A stretch of 64,000 bases of DNA from Spirochaetota bacterium (GTDB lineage Bacteria > Spirochaetota > Brevinematia > Brevinematales > Brevinemataceae): NCBI GenBank assembly GCA_030154445.1, contig JAGUQW010000002.1, positions 124,001 to 188,000 of the forward strand, given 5' to 3'. Below, one piece after another: positions 44,620-53,649 of the stretch. The position numbers and the translations under genes are program-made. Under the pieces are notes generated by a model. It made no database searches. It saw nothing but the letters and a program-made list of their open reading frames with translations, and had not been told where the DNA came from. Position 1 is the stretch's first letter, and each line of letters starts with the position of its first letter.

Positions 44620-44928
44620 ATGTCTATTATTGATCAAATTTGTGATATTGAAGAAACTCTTATCAAGATGCGTAAAGATAGTGAACAAAAAATTCTAGAA
44701 ATAAATAACGATTTTTCTGTAAAAAAAGCTAAAATGAGAGAACATTTTGTCCAAGAATTAGCTCAAAAAAATACAGAACTTCAACAAGATATGTATGTGC
44801 GTGTAGAAGAATATAAAACAAATCTACTGAAATCCAGTGGAAATACTAGAGAAATATTAACTTCTGAATTTGAAAATAAAAAAGAAAACATTTTACAAAT
44901 TGTTTGTAAAATGTTTTGGAAAGAGTAG
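44620..44928 (+). CDS. V-type ATPase G/H-type peripheral stalk subunit (coiled coil)
   Basis: A 102-residue protein that is almost entirely a charged helix (IEETLIKMRKDSEQKILEIN, then VKKAKMREHFVQELAQK), as in AhaH/subunit G of archaeal-type ATPases. Sequence conservation in this subunit is low, so the assignment rests on size, coiled-coil pattern and location. It follows the Usp-like stop directly, with a ribosome site inside that gene, and precedes atpC. It would pair with subunit E to form the stator. Confidence 0.75.
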   Translation: MSIIDQICDIEETLIKMRKDSEQKILEINNDFSVKKAKMREHFVQELAQKNTELQQDMYVRVEEYKTNLLKSSGNTREILTSEFENKKENILQIVCKMFWKE

Positions 44929-44932
44929 AGAT

Positions 44933-45925
44933 ATGATATCAGTACAATATATACCGCTATCTGTCCGTGTTAGATCTTGGAATAAATCTTTATTTTCTCA
45001 AAAAGAATTAGAAGAATGTATCCAAGAAGATGCAACGACTTTTATGATTAAAGTTGCTAATAAAGAAAAACATCAAATACTAGATACAACATCTTCTCAA
45101 AAATTTATTTTATCTACTCAAAATTCAATTTTAGAATATTTAAAGGTTGCTATGTCAACTTCTTCTGGATCTAGTAAGCGTTTTATTAAAGAAATGTTCT
45201 ATGAATTTGAAATCTATAATCTTAAAAATGTTGTTCGTATGATTATTTCTCAAAAATTTCAAAATCATTTTTATCCTTATCAATTTACGGATACTATTAC
45301 TCTGAAAAAACTTTCTGAAATCAGAAGTATTAGTGAACTTATTCAATTATTAGATTATACGCCTTACAATATGTTCAGGCCTATTTTGGAACAAGTAGAA
45401 CAAGAAAAAAATGCTTTATATTGGGAATTAGCCTTAGATAATTACTATATTAATCAAGTTTATCATGTTTCACAAAGTTTGGATATAGATAGTAAAAAGG
45501 CTATTAAAAAATTATTTTTAATTCCATTATTACACGAGCGTTTGGTATCTTTGTATAGATATAAATTTCATTATAATGTAGCATCAACAGAAGCGTTAAA
45601 ATATGTACCAAATTTGACGGCATTGATACCTACTGATAAATGGAATGACTTAGCTTTTACAACATCACATATAGATTTTTATAAAATATTAGCTGAAATA
45701 GGTTATATAAATGAAGATTTACCTAATAATGCAATTACACTAAAAATGACATTTCAAAAAGAATTAGAGAGAAGTTGTGTTCGTTTTTTACATAAAGATC
45801 TCACTAGTATTGCCTCTTTTTTAGCTTTCATACAATTAAAAAAAATACAATATAAAAAAATAATAACGATATTAGAAGCAAAATCTTTACAAGTAAATAA
45901 AATAGATATTATGCAATTTTTATAA
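44933..45925 (+). CDS. atpC: V-type ATPase subunit C
   Basis: The 330-residue AC39-type socket subunit that seats the central stalk on the membrane ring. The family pattern is recognisable in FYEFEIYNLKNVVRMIISQK, followed later by FLAFIQLKKIQYKKI and TILEAKSLQ. I choose the ATG at 44933, four bases after the preceding stop; a longer frame from 44870 would overlap the stalk gene by 59 bases and has no ribosome site. Conservation is weak, as is usual for this subunit. Confidence 0.83.
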   Translation: MISVQYIPLSVRVRSWNKSLFSQKELEECIQEDATTFMIKVANKEKHQILDTTSSQKFILSTQNSILEYLKVAMSTSSGSSKRFIKEMFYEFEIYNLKNVVRMIISQKFQNHFYPYQFTDTITLKKLSEIRSISELIQLLDYTPYNMFRPILEQVEQEKNALYWELALDNYYINQVYHVSQSLDIDSKKAIKKLFLIPLLHERLVSLYRYKFHYNVASTEALKYVPNLTALIPTDKWNDLAFTTSHIDFYKILAEIGYINEDLPNNAITLKMTFQKELERSCVRFLHKDLTSIASFLAFIQLKKIQYKKIITILEAKSLQVNKIDIMQFL

Positions 45926-45964
45926 AATTAGAAATAAGGATATTAATTAAAGAGGGTTAACTTT

Positions 45965-47908
45965 ATGTTTGTAACACAAAAAATGATTTTATTAGATATC
46001 TTACTTCTTCAAAAAGATGTGGAGGATGTTTCTAAATTAATTATAGAATCAAATTTTTTTGAACTTTCTGCGTATTCATCATTAGCATCAGATACTGAAA
46101 ACAAATGGTCTCACGAAAATACAACAGGTAAGAAAAAATTAATTTCTGATCTTCAAAAAAGTAATCAAGAGTTAGAATTGTTTTTTCATCCCTATAGAAC
46201 TGTATCTCTATTAATAACAAAGGAAACCCCTGCTTATACTATTCCTTTTATGAGTGATACTATTCGTCAATATAAAACTAAAAAAGATCAATTAGAAGAA
46301 AGATATTATCTTATTAAAAAAAACAAAGAAAAAGTTGCTATCAAAATAGCAGGACTTCGTATGTATATGGATACTCAGCGTAACAATAAAAAAGTGATTG
46401 TTAATGAATCTGCTACTATGTATTCTATTTTAGGACTGATTAATATTTCTAATTTATCTATCTTGAAACAAGAATTTAGTCGTTTTAATGGGGAATTATT
46501 AACAGAAGGACATGTTAATGATTCTGAAATTGTATTCATTACTATTCCTGAAAATCAAAAAGAAGAATTAACTACTTTATTAGAACAATTATATTTTATA
46601 AATTATGGTCTTCCTGAAGAATTTTTCGGTGAAGGTATCGCAAATATGATGAAACTAGGATTAGAGTATACTATAATTTGTGATCAAGAAGAGATGTTAG
46701 AGTTTGAAATCAAAAAAATAACGCCTGTTATTATTGATATTTTAGATAATATTGCAGATTCTTTAAAATTATATGCTAAGATATTAGAAGTGAGTCATTC
46801 AATGAAACAAGCAGGACATTTTGTACTTTTATCAGGATGGATTGCAGCAAGTAAATATAGAGAATTACAAAAAAAATTAAAAACATTATGTGGTGATATT
46901 TTTGAAATAACAGTAACAGATACAGAAACATTTAGAATAGAAGTAGATATTCCTACTAAATTACAAAATCCAAAAATATTTAAACCTTTTGAACAATTAG
47001 TAACTACCTTCGGAATTCCCAATTATAAGGAAATTGATCCTACAATTCTTTTTGCTGGATTATATGTATTTATGTATGGAGCAATGTTTGGTGATGTAGG
47101 ACAAGGTGCTTTATTATTATTATGTGGTATTTTTGGAAAATTATTTAAAAAACAATCTAATTTTAATATAATTTTTGGGCTAATGATATGGGTAGGGATG
47201 TCGTCTACTATTTTTGGTGTTCTTTATGGGTCTTATTTTGGATATGAATCTACATTGTATACTTGGGTACCAGAACCTTTGTGGTTAAGTCCTATGCATA
47301 ATATCAATACGATATTAATGTATGCAATTTTTTTTGGAATAGGTGTTATTTCTTTTAGTTATGTGTTAGGTATTATTAATGCTATCCGTATGAGAGAATG
47401 GGATGTATTGATTTTTTCTCATAAAGGTTTAATTGCATTTATTATTTATATTATTGTATTAAGTATGGGTTATATGATGATTAAAGGTGTAACTATTCCT
47501 ATTTCTTTGTTTTATATTTTTGGAATTTTAAGCTTATTCTTAGGATTAGAAAGAATTTGGGAAGCTTTATTTTATGGACATGGCTCTATTAAAGACTGGT
47601 GGATGGGATTTTTTGATATGTTTGAATTTTTCTTATCTATGCTCACTAATACTCTTTCCTTTGTAAGAATAGGAGCGTTTGCATTGACACATACAGCTTT
47701 AATGATGGCAATATTCACACTGAGAGACCTGGCTGGAGGCGATACTTTAATGGCTTATATAATAGTAATTATAGGCAATATTTTTGTTATTGGTATGGAA
47801 GGATTCATTGTAGGTATCCAAACTTTACGATTAGAATATTATGAATTTTTTATGCGTTTCTTTAGAGGAACTGGTCGTCTATTTAAACCTATTGTGTATA
47901 AATCTTAG
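45965..47908 (+). CDS. atpI: V-type ATPase subunit I (a-type stator)
   Basis: The 647-residue subunit: a cytoplasmic half (residues 1 to about 350, with coiled coil) and a membrane half with seven or eight helices. Hallmarks are YVFMYGAMFGDVGQGALLLL, GVLYGSYFGYES and SMLTNTLSFVRIGAFALTHT, which holds the essential Arg of the proton or sodium path, and FIVGIQTLRLEYYEFFMRFF at the end. A 39-base gap separates it from atpC. It is the last ATPase gene in the operon. Confidence 0.95.
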   Translation: MFVTQKMILLDILLLQKDVEDVSKLIIESNFFELSAYSSLASDTENKWSHENTTGKKKLISDLQKSNQELELFFHPYRTVSLLITKETPAYTIPFMSDTIRQYKTKKDQLEERYYLIKKNKEKVAIKIAGLRMYMDTQRNNKKVIVNESATMYSILGLINISNLSILKQEFSRFNGELLTEGHVNDSEIVFITIPENQKEELTTLLEQLYFINYGLPEEFFGEGIANMMKLGLEYTIICDQEEMLEFEIKKITPVIIDILDNIADSLKLYAKILEVSHSMKQAGHFVLLSGWIAASKYRELQKKLKTLCGDIFEITVTDTETFRIEVDIPTKLQNPKIFKPFEQLVTTFGIPNYKEIDPTILFAGLYVFMYGAMFGDVGQGALLLLCGIFGKLFKKQSNFNIIFGLMIWVGMSSTIFGVLYGSYFGYESTLYTWVPEPLWLSPMHNINTILMYAIFFGIGVISFSYVLGIINAIRMREWDVLIFSHKGLIAFIIYIIVLSMGYMMIKGVTIPISLFYIFGILSLFLGLERIWEALFYGHGSIKDWWMGFFDMFEFFLSMLTNTLSFVRIGAFALTHTALMMAIFTLRDLAGGDTLMAYIIVIIGNIFVIGMEGFIVGIQTLRLEYYEFFMRFFRGTGRLFKPIVYKS

Positions 47909-47917
47909 GAGTATTCA

Positions 47918-48997
47918 TTGGAAAAATCATCTTTAGAAAAATTAGGCTGGAATTCTTTTTTTGAACAATATTTAGGTGTAAATGATTTTATTCCTGCTCG
48001 TATTGTTCGAAAACATAACTCAGGATACGATCTTGCTTGTCAAGAAGGCGTCTATTATGCTCGTATTAGAGGTAAACTAAGAAAAGATCTTCCTAAAGAA
48101 CAATGGCCTGCTGTTGGTGATTGGGTAATGTGTACTTTAGAAAAAGAATATGCAATGATAGAAAGTATTTTACCTAGAAAAAGTAAAATATCAAGAAAGG
48201 TTTCAGGTAAAACATCTCAAGAACAAATCATAGCAGCTAATGCTGATACTATTTTTCTTGTTGTTTCTTTATTTGAAGATTTTAATCCTCGTAAAATTGA
48301 AAGATATTTGGCTTTAATCGCTGAAAGTCATGCAAAACCTGTAGTGATTCTCAATAAAGTAGATCTTATTGAAGATGCTAAACCGTATTTAGAAGAAGCT
48401 GAAAAATTAGTGAATAATACGCCTATTCTTGTAACAAATGCTCTAAAACCAGAAACTTTATCTATCTTAGAACAGTATACTAATAAGGGTCAAACTAGTG
48501 TTTTTTTGGGTTCTTCAGGAGCAGGTAAATCAACAATAGTCAATGTATTATTAGGTATTGGGCATCAAAAACAAACTGTTAATGATATAGGTAAACACAA
48601 TAAAGGCAAACATACTACAACATCTCGAGATATGCTTTTTTTAGATAATGGTGGTATTTTAATTGATAATCCCGGTATTAGAGAATTAAGAGTATGGCTT
48701 GATGGGGATGAAGCACTAAACGAAAGTTTTGCAGACATAGAAGATCTAGCAAAACAATGTCGATTTAGAGATTGTCTGCATGATATGGAGCCAGATTGTA
48801 AAGTGTGCGAAGCTATAAAAAATGGCATTTTAGATCAAGAAAGAGTTGACAATTGGCGTAAACTAAGAGAAGAGTCTCTTGAATTATTAATGAAAAGACA
48901 AGAATTCGGGCGTCATGTAGATAAAAGTCAATCCAATAGATTGGCTAAATGGACAAAAAGTGCTCGTAAAAAAAGCTGTCGTCGTGGACTTCGTTAA
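47918..48997 (+). CDS. rsgA: Ribosome small-subunit GTPase RsgA
   Basis: A 359-residue circularly permuted GTPase that checks late 30S subunit maturation. An OB-fold N-terminus is followed by G4 NKVDL first, then the P-loop GSSGAGKST and DNPGIRE, the permuted order of the family. A zinc knuckle with CRFRDCLHDMEPDC and a basic helical tail end the protein. The start is TTG with AGGAG upstream, only nine bases after the atpI stop, so it is read through with the V-ATPase operon. Confidence 0.95.
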   Translation: MEKSSLEKLGWNSFFEQYLGVNDFIPARIVRKHNSGYDLACQEGVYYARIRGKLRKDLPKEQWPAVGDWVMCTLEKEYAMIESILPRKSKISRKVSGKTSQEQIIAANADTIFLVVSLFEDFNPRKIERYLALIAESHAKPVVILNKVDLIEDAKPYLEEAEKLVNNTPILVTNALKPETLSILEQYTNKGQTSVFLGSSGAGKSTIVNVLLGIGHQKQTVNDIGKHNKGKHTTTSRDMLFLDNGGILIDNPGIRELRVWLDGDEALNESFADIEDLAKQCRFRDCLHDMEPDCKVCEAIKNGILDQERVDNWRKLREESLELLMKRQEFGRHVDKSQSNRLAKWTKSARKKSCRRGLR

Positions 48998-49028
48998 TAT
49001 TATGAAAATATAAATTTGAAATAAATAC

Positions 49029-49058
49029 AAAAACCACCTTCTATAAGGTGGTTTTTTT
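49029..49058. terminator. Bidirectional terminator after rsgA
   Basis: A 12-bp stem AAAAACCACCTT/AAGGTGGTTTTT (49029-49040 with 49045-49056) with a CTAT loop, between convergent genes. Confidence 0.88.
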
Positions 49059-49088
49059 CTGTAATCTATTGGATGAAATTTGTTATTG

Positions 49089-49775
49089 TTATATAGATAA
49101 TTTATCCCATAATGGAGGAATAAATTCAGGAGTAATCCAATATTCTTTGCCATCTAAAGTTCTAATAAGATAGAATTCTTGATTTTGTACAATAACTTTA
49201 ACTTCTGTTCCTGCAGGTAAATCTAATAAATAAAGACTCTCTGTAGACGCTTCTTCATAAGCTTTAGTTTTTGTAAGAACAATACGCTGATCAGGAATAA
49301 AAAATAAATAGTACTGTACTGTTGCTTGAATAAAATTAATACCTGAAAAAATAAAACTAATCCATATTGCTATAATAGCTATATTTTTATGTTTGGCTAT
49401 TTTGTTAAGAAGAACACAAGATAGCAATAGTGATCCTAATAAAAATAATAGTGATCCTATAAGTGCATTAGTTTGAGGTCGGAGTTGACTAAATATATTA
49501 CTAAATAAAATATTACTAAAACTATCATTAGAATAAATTTGAGGAAGTCCTATGTCTTTTCTAATAGTATAAAATAATTCTCGAATATTTTTATCAGTAG
49601 GATTTAATAGGAAAGCTCTTTTAGTATGAAACATAGCGTTACCAAGATTATCTTGTTGGTAATATTTTAATGCTTTATTATAGCTATTATTAGGATGTTC
49701 ATATTCTTGACTATAAGATAAAGAATATGAAGTAATTAATGTTAATAAAACAATTAATATTTTGTTAACTGACAT
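49089..49775 (-). CDS. BatE-like TPR/SH3 membrane protein
   Basis: A 228-residue protein with a signal peptide (MSVNKILIVLLTLITSYSLS), a TPR-like pair (SYNKALKYYQQDNLGNAMFH, AFLLNPTDKNIRELF), two transmembrane helices (about residues 103-122 and 130-155) and a C-terminal SH3-like beta domain (LPAGTEVKVIVQNQEFYLIR). The same order occurs in BatE of Bat aerotolerance operons in Leptospira and Bacteroides, but no BatA-D or MoxR gene is nearby, so the name is only a resemblance. AGGAGG precedes the start. It overlaps the upstream hydrolase by 22 bases. Confidence 0.68.
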   Translation of the reverse strand: MSVNKILIVLLTLITSYSLSYSQEYEHPNNSYNKALKYYQQDNLGNAMFHTKRAFLLNPTDKNIRELFYTIRKDIGLPQIYSNDSFSNILFSNIFSQLRPQTNALIGSLLFLLGSLLLSCVLLNKIAKHKNIAIIAIWISFIFSGINFIQATVQYYLFFIPDQRIVLTKTKAYEEASTESLYLLDLPAGTEVKVIVQNQEFYLIRTLDGKEYWITPEFIPPLWDKLSI

Positions 49776-50473
49776 TTTTCTGCCTCCTTGAGGATAGTAG
49801 TATTTTTTTGTTGTATGCGTTTAATAATATTCTCTTGTGTTTTAACTAGTGTATTATTTCCATCATAATCTATTTTACCATGCCCAGGAAGGATCATTTG
49901 TATATTATATTTTTGAAGTTTTTTGATACTATATATCAAACTACCATCAGCTCCTGAATTGGTTATTAATGCTGGTATACCTTGTGCAAAAACAGTATCA
50001 CCACTGATAAGAATTTGTTTTTCAATGTCTAAAAGACAGATACTATCGTCAGAATGTCCCGGTGTATGAAGAATTAAAAATTGATAATCACCATTGTTAT
50101 AATAATCATTTGAATCTATAGTGATAGATGGAATTCGTGTTGGTAAGGCTATTTGATATTTTAAAGCATAGATACAAGAATCATCTTGATAAAGCAGTTT
50201 TTCTTTGCATATTGGATGAGAATAAACAGTTGAGTGAGGAAAAAATTCACCAGCACCAGTATGATCGTAATGACAATGTGTATAAATTATATCATTAATA
50301 TCTAAAATTGACAAATTTAACTCTTGAAGTTGATGAGAGAGATGATCATAATTTTCTCTAATACCTACATCTATTAGAGTATTTTTTTCTCCTCTTATTA
50401 AATAACAATTACAAGCTGGTTTGAGAGCTGGTAATTGGTACAAATTAGGGGCTATGAGTACTGGAGTTGACAT
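49754..50473 (-). CDS. Metallo-beta-lactamase-fold hydrolase
   Basis: A 239-residue binuclear metal hydrolase. The metal motif is THCHYDHTG (HxHxDH); further ligands are HTPGHSDDS, SGDTVF and LPGHG. The fold starts with NLYQLPALKPACNCYLIRG. The substrate class (glyoxalase II-like, lactonase-like or other) cannot be fixed. It overlaps both neighbours, the Maf-like gene by 22 bases and the BatE-like gene by 22 bases, so it is tightly coupled within a five-gene operon. Confidence 0.86.
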   Translation of the reverse strand: MSTPVLIAPNLYQLPALKPACNCYLIRGEKNTLIDVGIRENYDHLSHQLQELNLSILDINDIIYTHCHYDHTGAGEFFPHSTVYSHPICKEKLLYQDDSCIYALKYQIALPTRIPSITIDSNDYYNNGDYQFLILHTPGHSDDSICLLDIEKQILISGDTVFAQGIPALITNSGADGSLIYSIKKLQKYNIQMILPGHGKIDYDGNNTLVKTQENIIKRIQQKNTTILKEAEKCQLTKY

Positions 50474-52053
50474 AAAACATTCCGAATTTTTTTGTGAAAT
50501 AAATTAGTTTTTCTAGGAATTTGAAAAGAATACAGAGCTTTATAATTATGTTCTTTGTAAAAAAATTCTTTACAAATAGGGTGAGAATTATCTATATTCA
50601 TAGGAAGGATTTGTAATTCTTTTAATAAAGCAATAATTTTTTCTTGAGAATAGTGAGAGATTTTATAAGGCTGTTTGGAATTTGTAATAGATATATTATA
50701 TTGAGATAAAGGAGTATGTATCCAATGTTGAAATAAAGCACCATTTTCAGAAGCATTGATTGCAATATCTGATAATAAAGGATTGTCTTTTAGAGTAATT
50801 TCAAACCATGATTTGAATTGAGCTAATAGGTCATCTGTATAGGTATAACTTTGATCAATAGCTAATATTTTTTTATTATGAAAAGGTATTTTTTTAAGAT
50901 GTATTGTTTCTAAAGTATTAGTACGAGAGCTTTGTAAACGATATTCCATATCATAAGGTGATCCAACAGCATGTCCTCTATTATTGGTATATGCTAGATC
51001 TTGTCCCACTAATAATATTTTTTTGGCTTGATATGCTATCCCTAGATAAAATGCAGAAGTTGCTACTGAGCCACCCGTTTGGGTTTCTGGAAAACGAATA
51101 TGATTGTCCCATAGATATTGTTGTAGTACGGTTCGTTTCAAAACATATTCTTGATTTTGTTTGATTGGATGGGAAGTAGATAAAAACAACACGTCTTTCC
51201 AAGGAAGATTAGTAACTTGAGGGTCTAGAGTAATATCAGCAAGTAGGGATATTTGTTGAAAAATAGAACTAGAGATCCCTCTAAAATCAGCTATGTTATG
51301 GATCTTAGCATCTACAGAATGGACAAAATCTGGAATAATGTCTGCTTGAACTAAACTTAATAAAGCGGTATCAACTGCTAATAAAGTGATTTTATCACGA
51401 TTTTTTTTGAGATAAGGTAAGCTTTCTTTTAGAGAAGGACCTGCAGAACAAATAACGAGAGTTTGATTTTTGAAAATAGGATCATGTGTATATCCAATAC
51501 AAGGATGAATAGATAAAGAAATATTGGTGATAATATTATAATACCAAGATTCAATTAAAGCACAATGTAGACTGTGTTGAGATAGAATAGCATTTTTACC
51601 TTGTTTGGATTGCTTGTATAATGCTGTAGGTATAGCAAGACCTAACATAGGAAGATCTATAAAATTTTGATACTGTGTTGTGTCTAAAGCAACCAAAAAA
51701 TCAAAAAGCTCATTAGTAGTAGTATTAGTAATAAAACCAATCAGTTTGTCTGTAGGGAATACTTGTTGGAATATTTTTGCAATAGAAGGACGAAATTCGA
51801 TAGCAAGGACATGATACCCTTGTTCGATAAGCATTTCTATATGATAACCGAGTCCTGTACCCCAAGCTATAATAAGAGTTTTGTTTTTATCATTCTGATC
51901 AATATTAGGAAGGGTATTAATTAATTTTTGAGCTTCTTTGATAGGAAATTTACTGCTATGAACATATTTATTATCATATTGTATGGTATAAGTTCCTTCT
52001 GTTGTTAGAATAAGAGGTGATCCACTCTTCGCTAATCGAGAGATTAGATTCAT
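50452..52053 (-). CDS. DUF115 / Maf-like protein (motility accessory factor family)
   Basis: A 533-residue protein. The central domain has LVICSAGPSLKESLPYLKKN, TLLAVDTALLSLVQADIIPD, GGSVATSAFYLG and ILLVGQDLAYT, the signatures of DUF115/MptE-like proteins. In Campylobacter, Clostridium and others, Maf proteins transfer nonulosonic-type sugars to flagellins; spirochaete flagellins are also glycosylated. An N-terminal Rossmann-like region (IAWGTGLGYHIEMLI) precedes it. No flagellin or sugar-synthesis gene is in the window. I choose the ATG at 52053, which overlaps the upstream stop as ATGA, over a TTG 30 bases earlier. Confidence 0.82.
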   Translation of the reverse strand: MNLISRLAKSGSPLILTTEGTYTIQYDNKYVHSSKFPIKEAQKLINTLPNIDQNDKNKTLIIAWGTGLGYHIEMLIEQGYHVLAIEFRPSIAKIFQQVFPTDKLIGFITNTTTNELFDFLVALDTTQYQNFIDLPMLGLAIPTALYKQSKQGKNAILSQHSLHCALIESWYYNIITNISLSIHPCIGYTHDPIFKNQTLVICSAGPSLKESLPYLKKNRDKITLLAVDTALLSLVQADIIPDFVHSVDAKIHNIADFRGISSSIFQQISLLADITLDPQVTNLPWKDVLFLSTSHPIKQNQEYVLKRTVLQQYLWDNHIRFPETQTGGSVATSAFYLGIAYQAKKILLVGQDLAYTNNRGHAVGSPYDMEYRLQSSRTNTLETIHLKKIPFHNKKILAIDQSYTYTDDLLAQFKSWFEITLKDNPLLSDIAINASENGALFQHWIHTPLSQYNISITNSKQPYKISHYSQEKIIALLKELQILPMNIDNSHPICKEFFYKEHNYKALYSFQIPRKTNLFHKKIRNVLCQLQYS

Positions 52054-52634
52054 AACATCACGCCTGTTACTAAGTTTGAACAAATAAGAGCTATCCTTAC
52101 AGAAAAGCTTGCAATAATAATACCTGCAAAGACATCAGAAGGATAATGAGCAGCGAGATAAATACGAGAAAATGCGATAATAAGAGCTACTACTAAGAAA
52201 TAAGGCCAAAGAATAGGAAAGGCTAGTTTAGCTGTAAAAGCCATTGTGAAGGCAGCACAGGTATGTCCTGATGGGAAAGAATAGGGGTCTGGTGGTATAT
52301 ATAATGCTTCTAAGTCTAAAAATTTTTGATAAGGTCTAGCTCTTTTAATAATATTTTTTAATAATATTTGAATATAAAGCTGTATCAAAATTGCAAATTG
52401 AAAAGTAATTCCTATAGGAATATCATAAATAAAAGTCATACAAGCAAAAATTAACCAAAGTTGTCCGTTACCTAATTTTGTAAAGAAAATAGCGACTCTG
52501 GTTAGATGTTTTTTTCGTGTTTTGGTGAAGAGCTTTAAGAATATATGATCTAGATTTAAAAATGTAAGTAATGATCTTTTCTCTGTAGTATTATTTGTAT
52601 AAAGAAATTTCTTTTCTTGAGTTTTTTTTTTCAC
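52050..52634 (-). CDS. PAP2-family membrane phosphatase
   Basis: A 194-residue membrane phosphatase with about five helices. The three catalytic motifs are complete: KNIIKRARP, PSGH in YSFPSGHTCAAF, and SRIYLAAHYPSD. Members dephosphorylate undecaprenyl pyrophosphate, phosphatidylglycerophosphate or lipid A. With LPS transport genes in the window any of these is possible. It starts 15 bases after the thioesterase gene and shares a four-base overlap with the Maf-like gene. Confidence 0.9.
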   Translation of the reverse strand: MKKKTQEKKFLYTNNTTEKRSLLTFLNLDHIFLKLFTKTRKKHLTRVAIFFTKLGNGQLWLIFACMTFIYDIPIGITFQFAILIQLYIQILLKNIIKRARPYQKFLDLEALYIPPDPYSFPSGHTCAAFTMAFTAKLAFPILWPYFLVVALIIAFSRIYLAAHYPSDVFAGIIIASFSVRIALICSNLVTGVML

Positions 52635-52649
52635 AGGGCACCTTTATAT

Positions 52650-53075
52650 TTATGATAGTATGTTTTCAAATTCAGGATGATAGAATTTTTTAAATTTATT
52701 TAATAATATGTTGTCAATACGCATAGATCTTCGTGTGGAAGTATTCATAAAAATATGCTTGGTATACCCAATGCAACATATTTTATCATCGACACATATT
52801 TTGTAATCTATTCTTGTTCGTCTATTATCTAGGAGTGTAATAGCACAGTTAGTCAAAACTTTGTTCTCATAAAATACAGGAGCTTTATATTGGAAGCGTA
52901 TTTCTGTAACAGGAAGCATAATGCCAGATTTTTCAATTTCATAGTAGGAGTATCCCATAGCTTGCATTAATTCTGTTCGTGCAACTTCAGCCCAAATAGG
53001 ATATACAGAATGATGAATAACACCCATCATGTCAGTTTCTGCATAACGGGCAACTGTGTGAGATTGATAAATCAT
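52650..53075 (-). CDS. YbgC-like acyl-CoA thioesterase (4HBT hotdog fold)
   Basis: A 141-residue hotdog-fold enzyme. The catalytic region YAETDMMGVIHHSVYPIWAE, with the Asp that defines the 4-hydroxybenzoyl-CoA-type thioesterases, is intact, and VTEIRFQYKAPVFYENK follows the family pattern. It probably hydrolyses short or medium acyl-CoAs or acyl-ACPs. Unlike YbgC in E. coli it is not next to tol-pal. It is the first gene of a five-gene operon; AGGAGT precedes the ATG. Confidence 0.87.
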   Translation of the reverse strand: MIYQSHTVARYAETDMMGVIHHSVYPIWAEVARTELMQAMGYSYYEIEKSGIMLPVTEIRFQYKAPVFYENKVLTNCAITLLDNRRTRIDYKICVDDKICCIGYTKHIFMNTSTRRSMRIDNILLNKFKKFYHPEFENILS

Positions 53076-53180
53076 AGATACTCCTTTTTATTAGTTGATA
53101 ATAATACTTATATATATTATAAAAGATTAATAAAATTGTCAATTAATTATATACAAGACTATCTTCAAAAAGGAGGATAT

Positions 53181-53570
53181 ATGAAAAAAATTGTAGTATT
53201 AGTTTTTTTGTTTTGTATTAATTGTGTTGGTTCAAATTTACTATTAGAAGGAGAACAGATAGGAATTTTGTGGAATGGTAAATATACAGAAGAATTGACG
53301 GGAAATGCTTATCTTAATATAGGTATTAAACAAGTAGATATTAGAAATATCGATAATATACCAACATTTATTTATACTTTAGATTGTATAATAGAACAGA
53401 AGGAAGAGTTGAAAGTATGGTTGAAATTTGATGATTATTATTTACCTATGAAAATGACTAGAGATACCCTATCAGATTCTAGAACACAAGTATATTTTGA
53501 TAAAATAACTACAGAAAAAAAACAATTTCCCACAATATTTGAAACAAATATTTTAATGATAAGATATTAA
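53181..53570 (+). CDS. Small exported protein, possible lipoprotein
   Basis: A 129-residue protein. The N-terminus MKKIVVLVFLFCINCVGS looks like a signal peptide, and Cys15 could be a lipidated cysteine, although the preceding Asn makes a poor lipobox. The mature part is beta-rich with no recognised domain. I place the start at 53181 because AAGGAGG lies eight bases upstream; a longer frame from 53010 runs back over the divergent thioesterase gene and has no ribosome site. It is monocistronic. Confidence 0.68.
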   Translation: MKKIVVLVFLFCINCVGSNLLLEGEQIGILWNGKYTEELTGNAYLNIGIKQVDIRNIDNIPTFIYTLDCIIEQKEELKVWLKFDDYYLPMKMTRDTLSDSRTQVYFDKITTEKKQFPTIFETNILMIRY

Positions 53571-53576
53571 AATATT

Positions 53577-53618
53577 AAAAAAAAACAACTCCCCCCTCTT
53601 TCAAGGGGGGAGAGTTGT
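53577..53618 (-). terminator. Terminator of the yraN / FlgM-like operon
   Basis: The GC-rich stem CTCCCCCCT (53589-53597) pairs with AGGGGGGAG (53604-53612), extended by ACAA/TTGT. On the minus strand it is followed by a T-run, so it terminates the minus-strand genes. It is striking for six consecutive C/G pairs in an AT-rich genome. Confidence 0.82.
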
Positions 53619-53649
53619 GAAAAACGCTCAAAACGATATAAAATAGTAA

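Noticed and set aside
44870-44932. Longer N-terminus for V-ATPase subunit C
   Set aside because: It would overlap the stalk subunit gene by 59 bases in another frame, has no ribosome site, and the added residues are Lys-rich nonsense; the ATG at 44933 fits the family.
53010-53180. Longer N-terminus for the small exported protein
   Set aside because: It would run across the divergent thioesterase start; AAGGAGG before 53181 and the signal peptide there decide the start.
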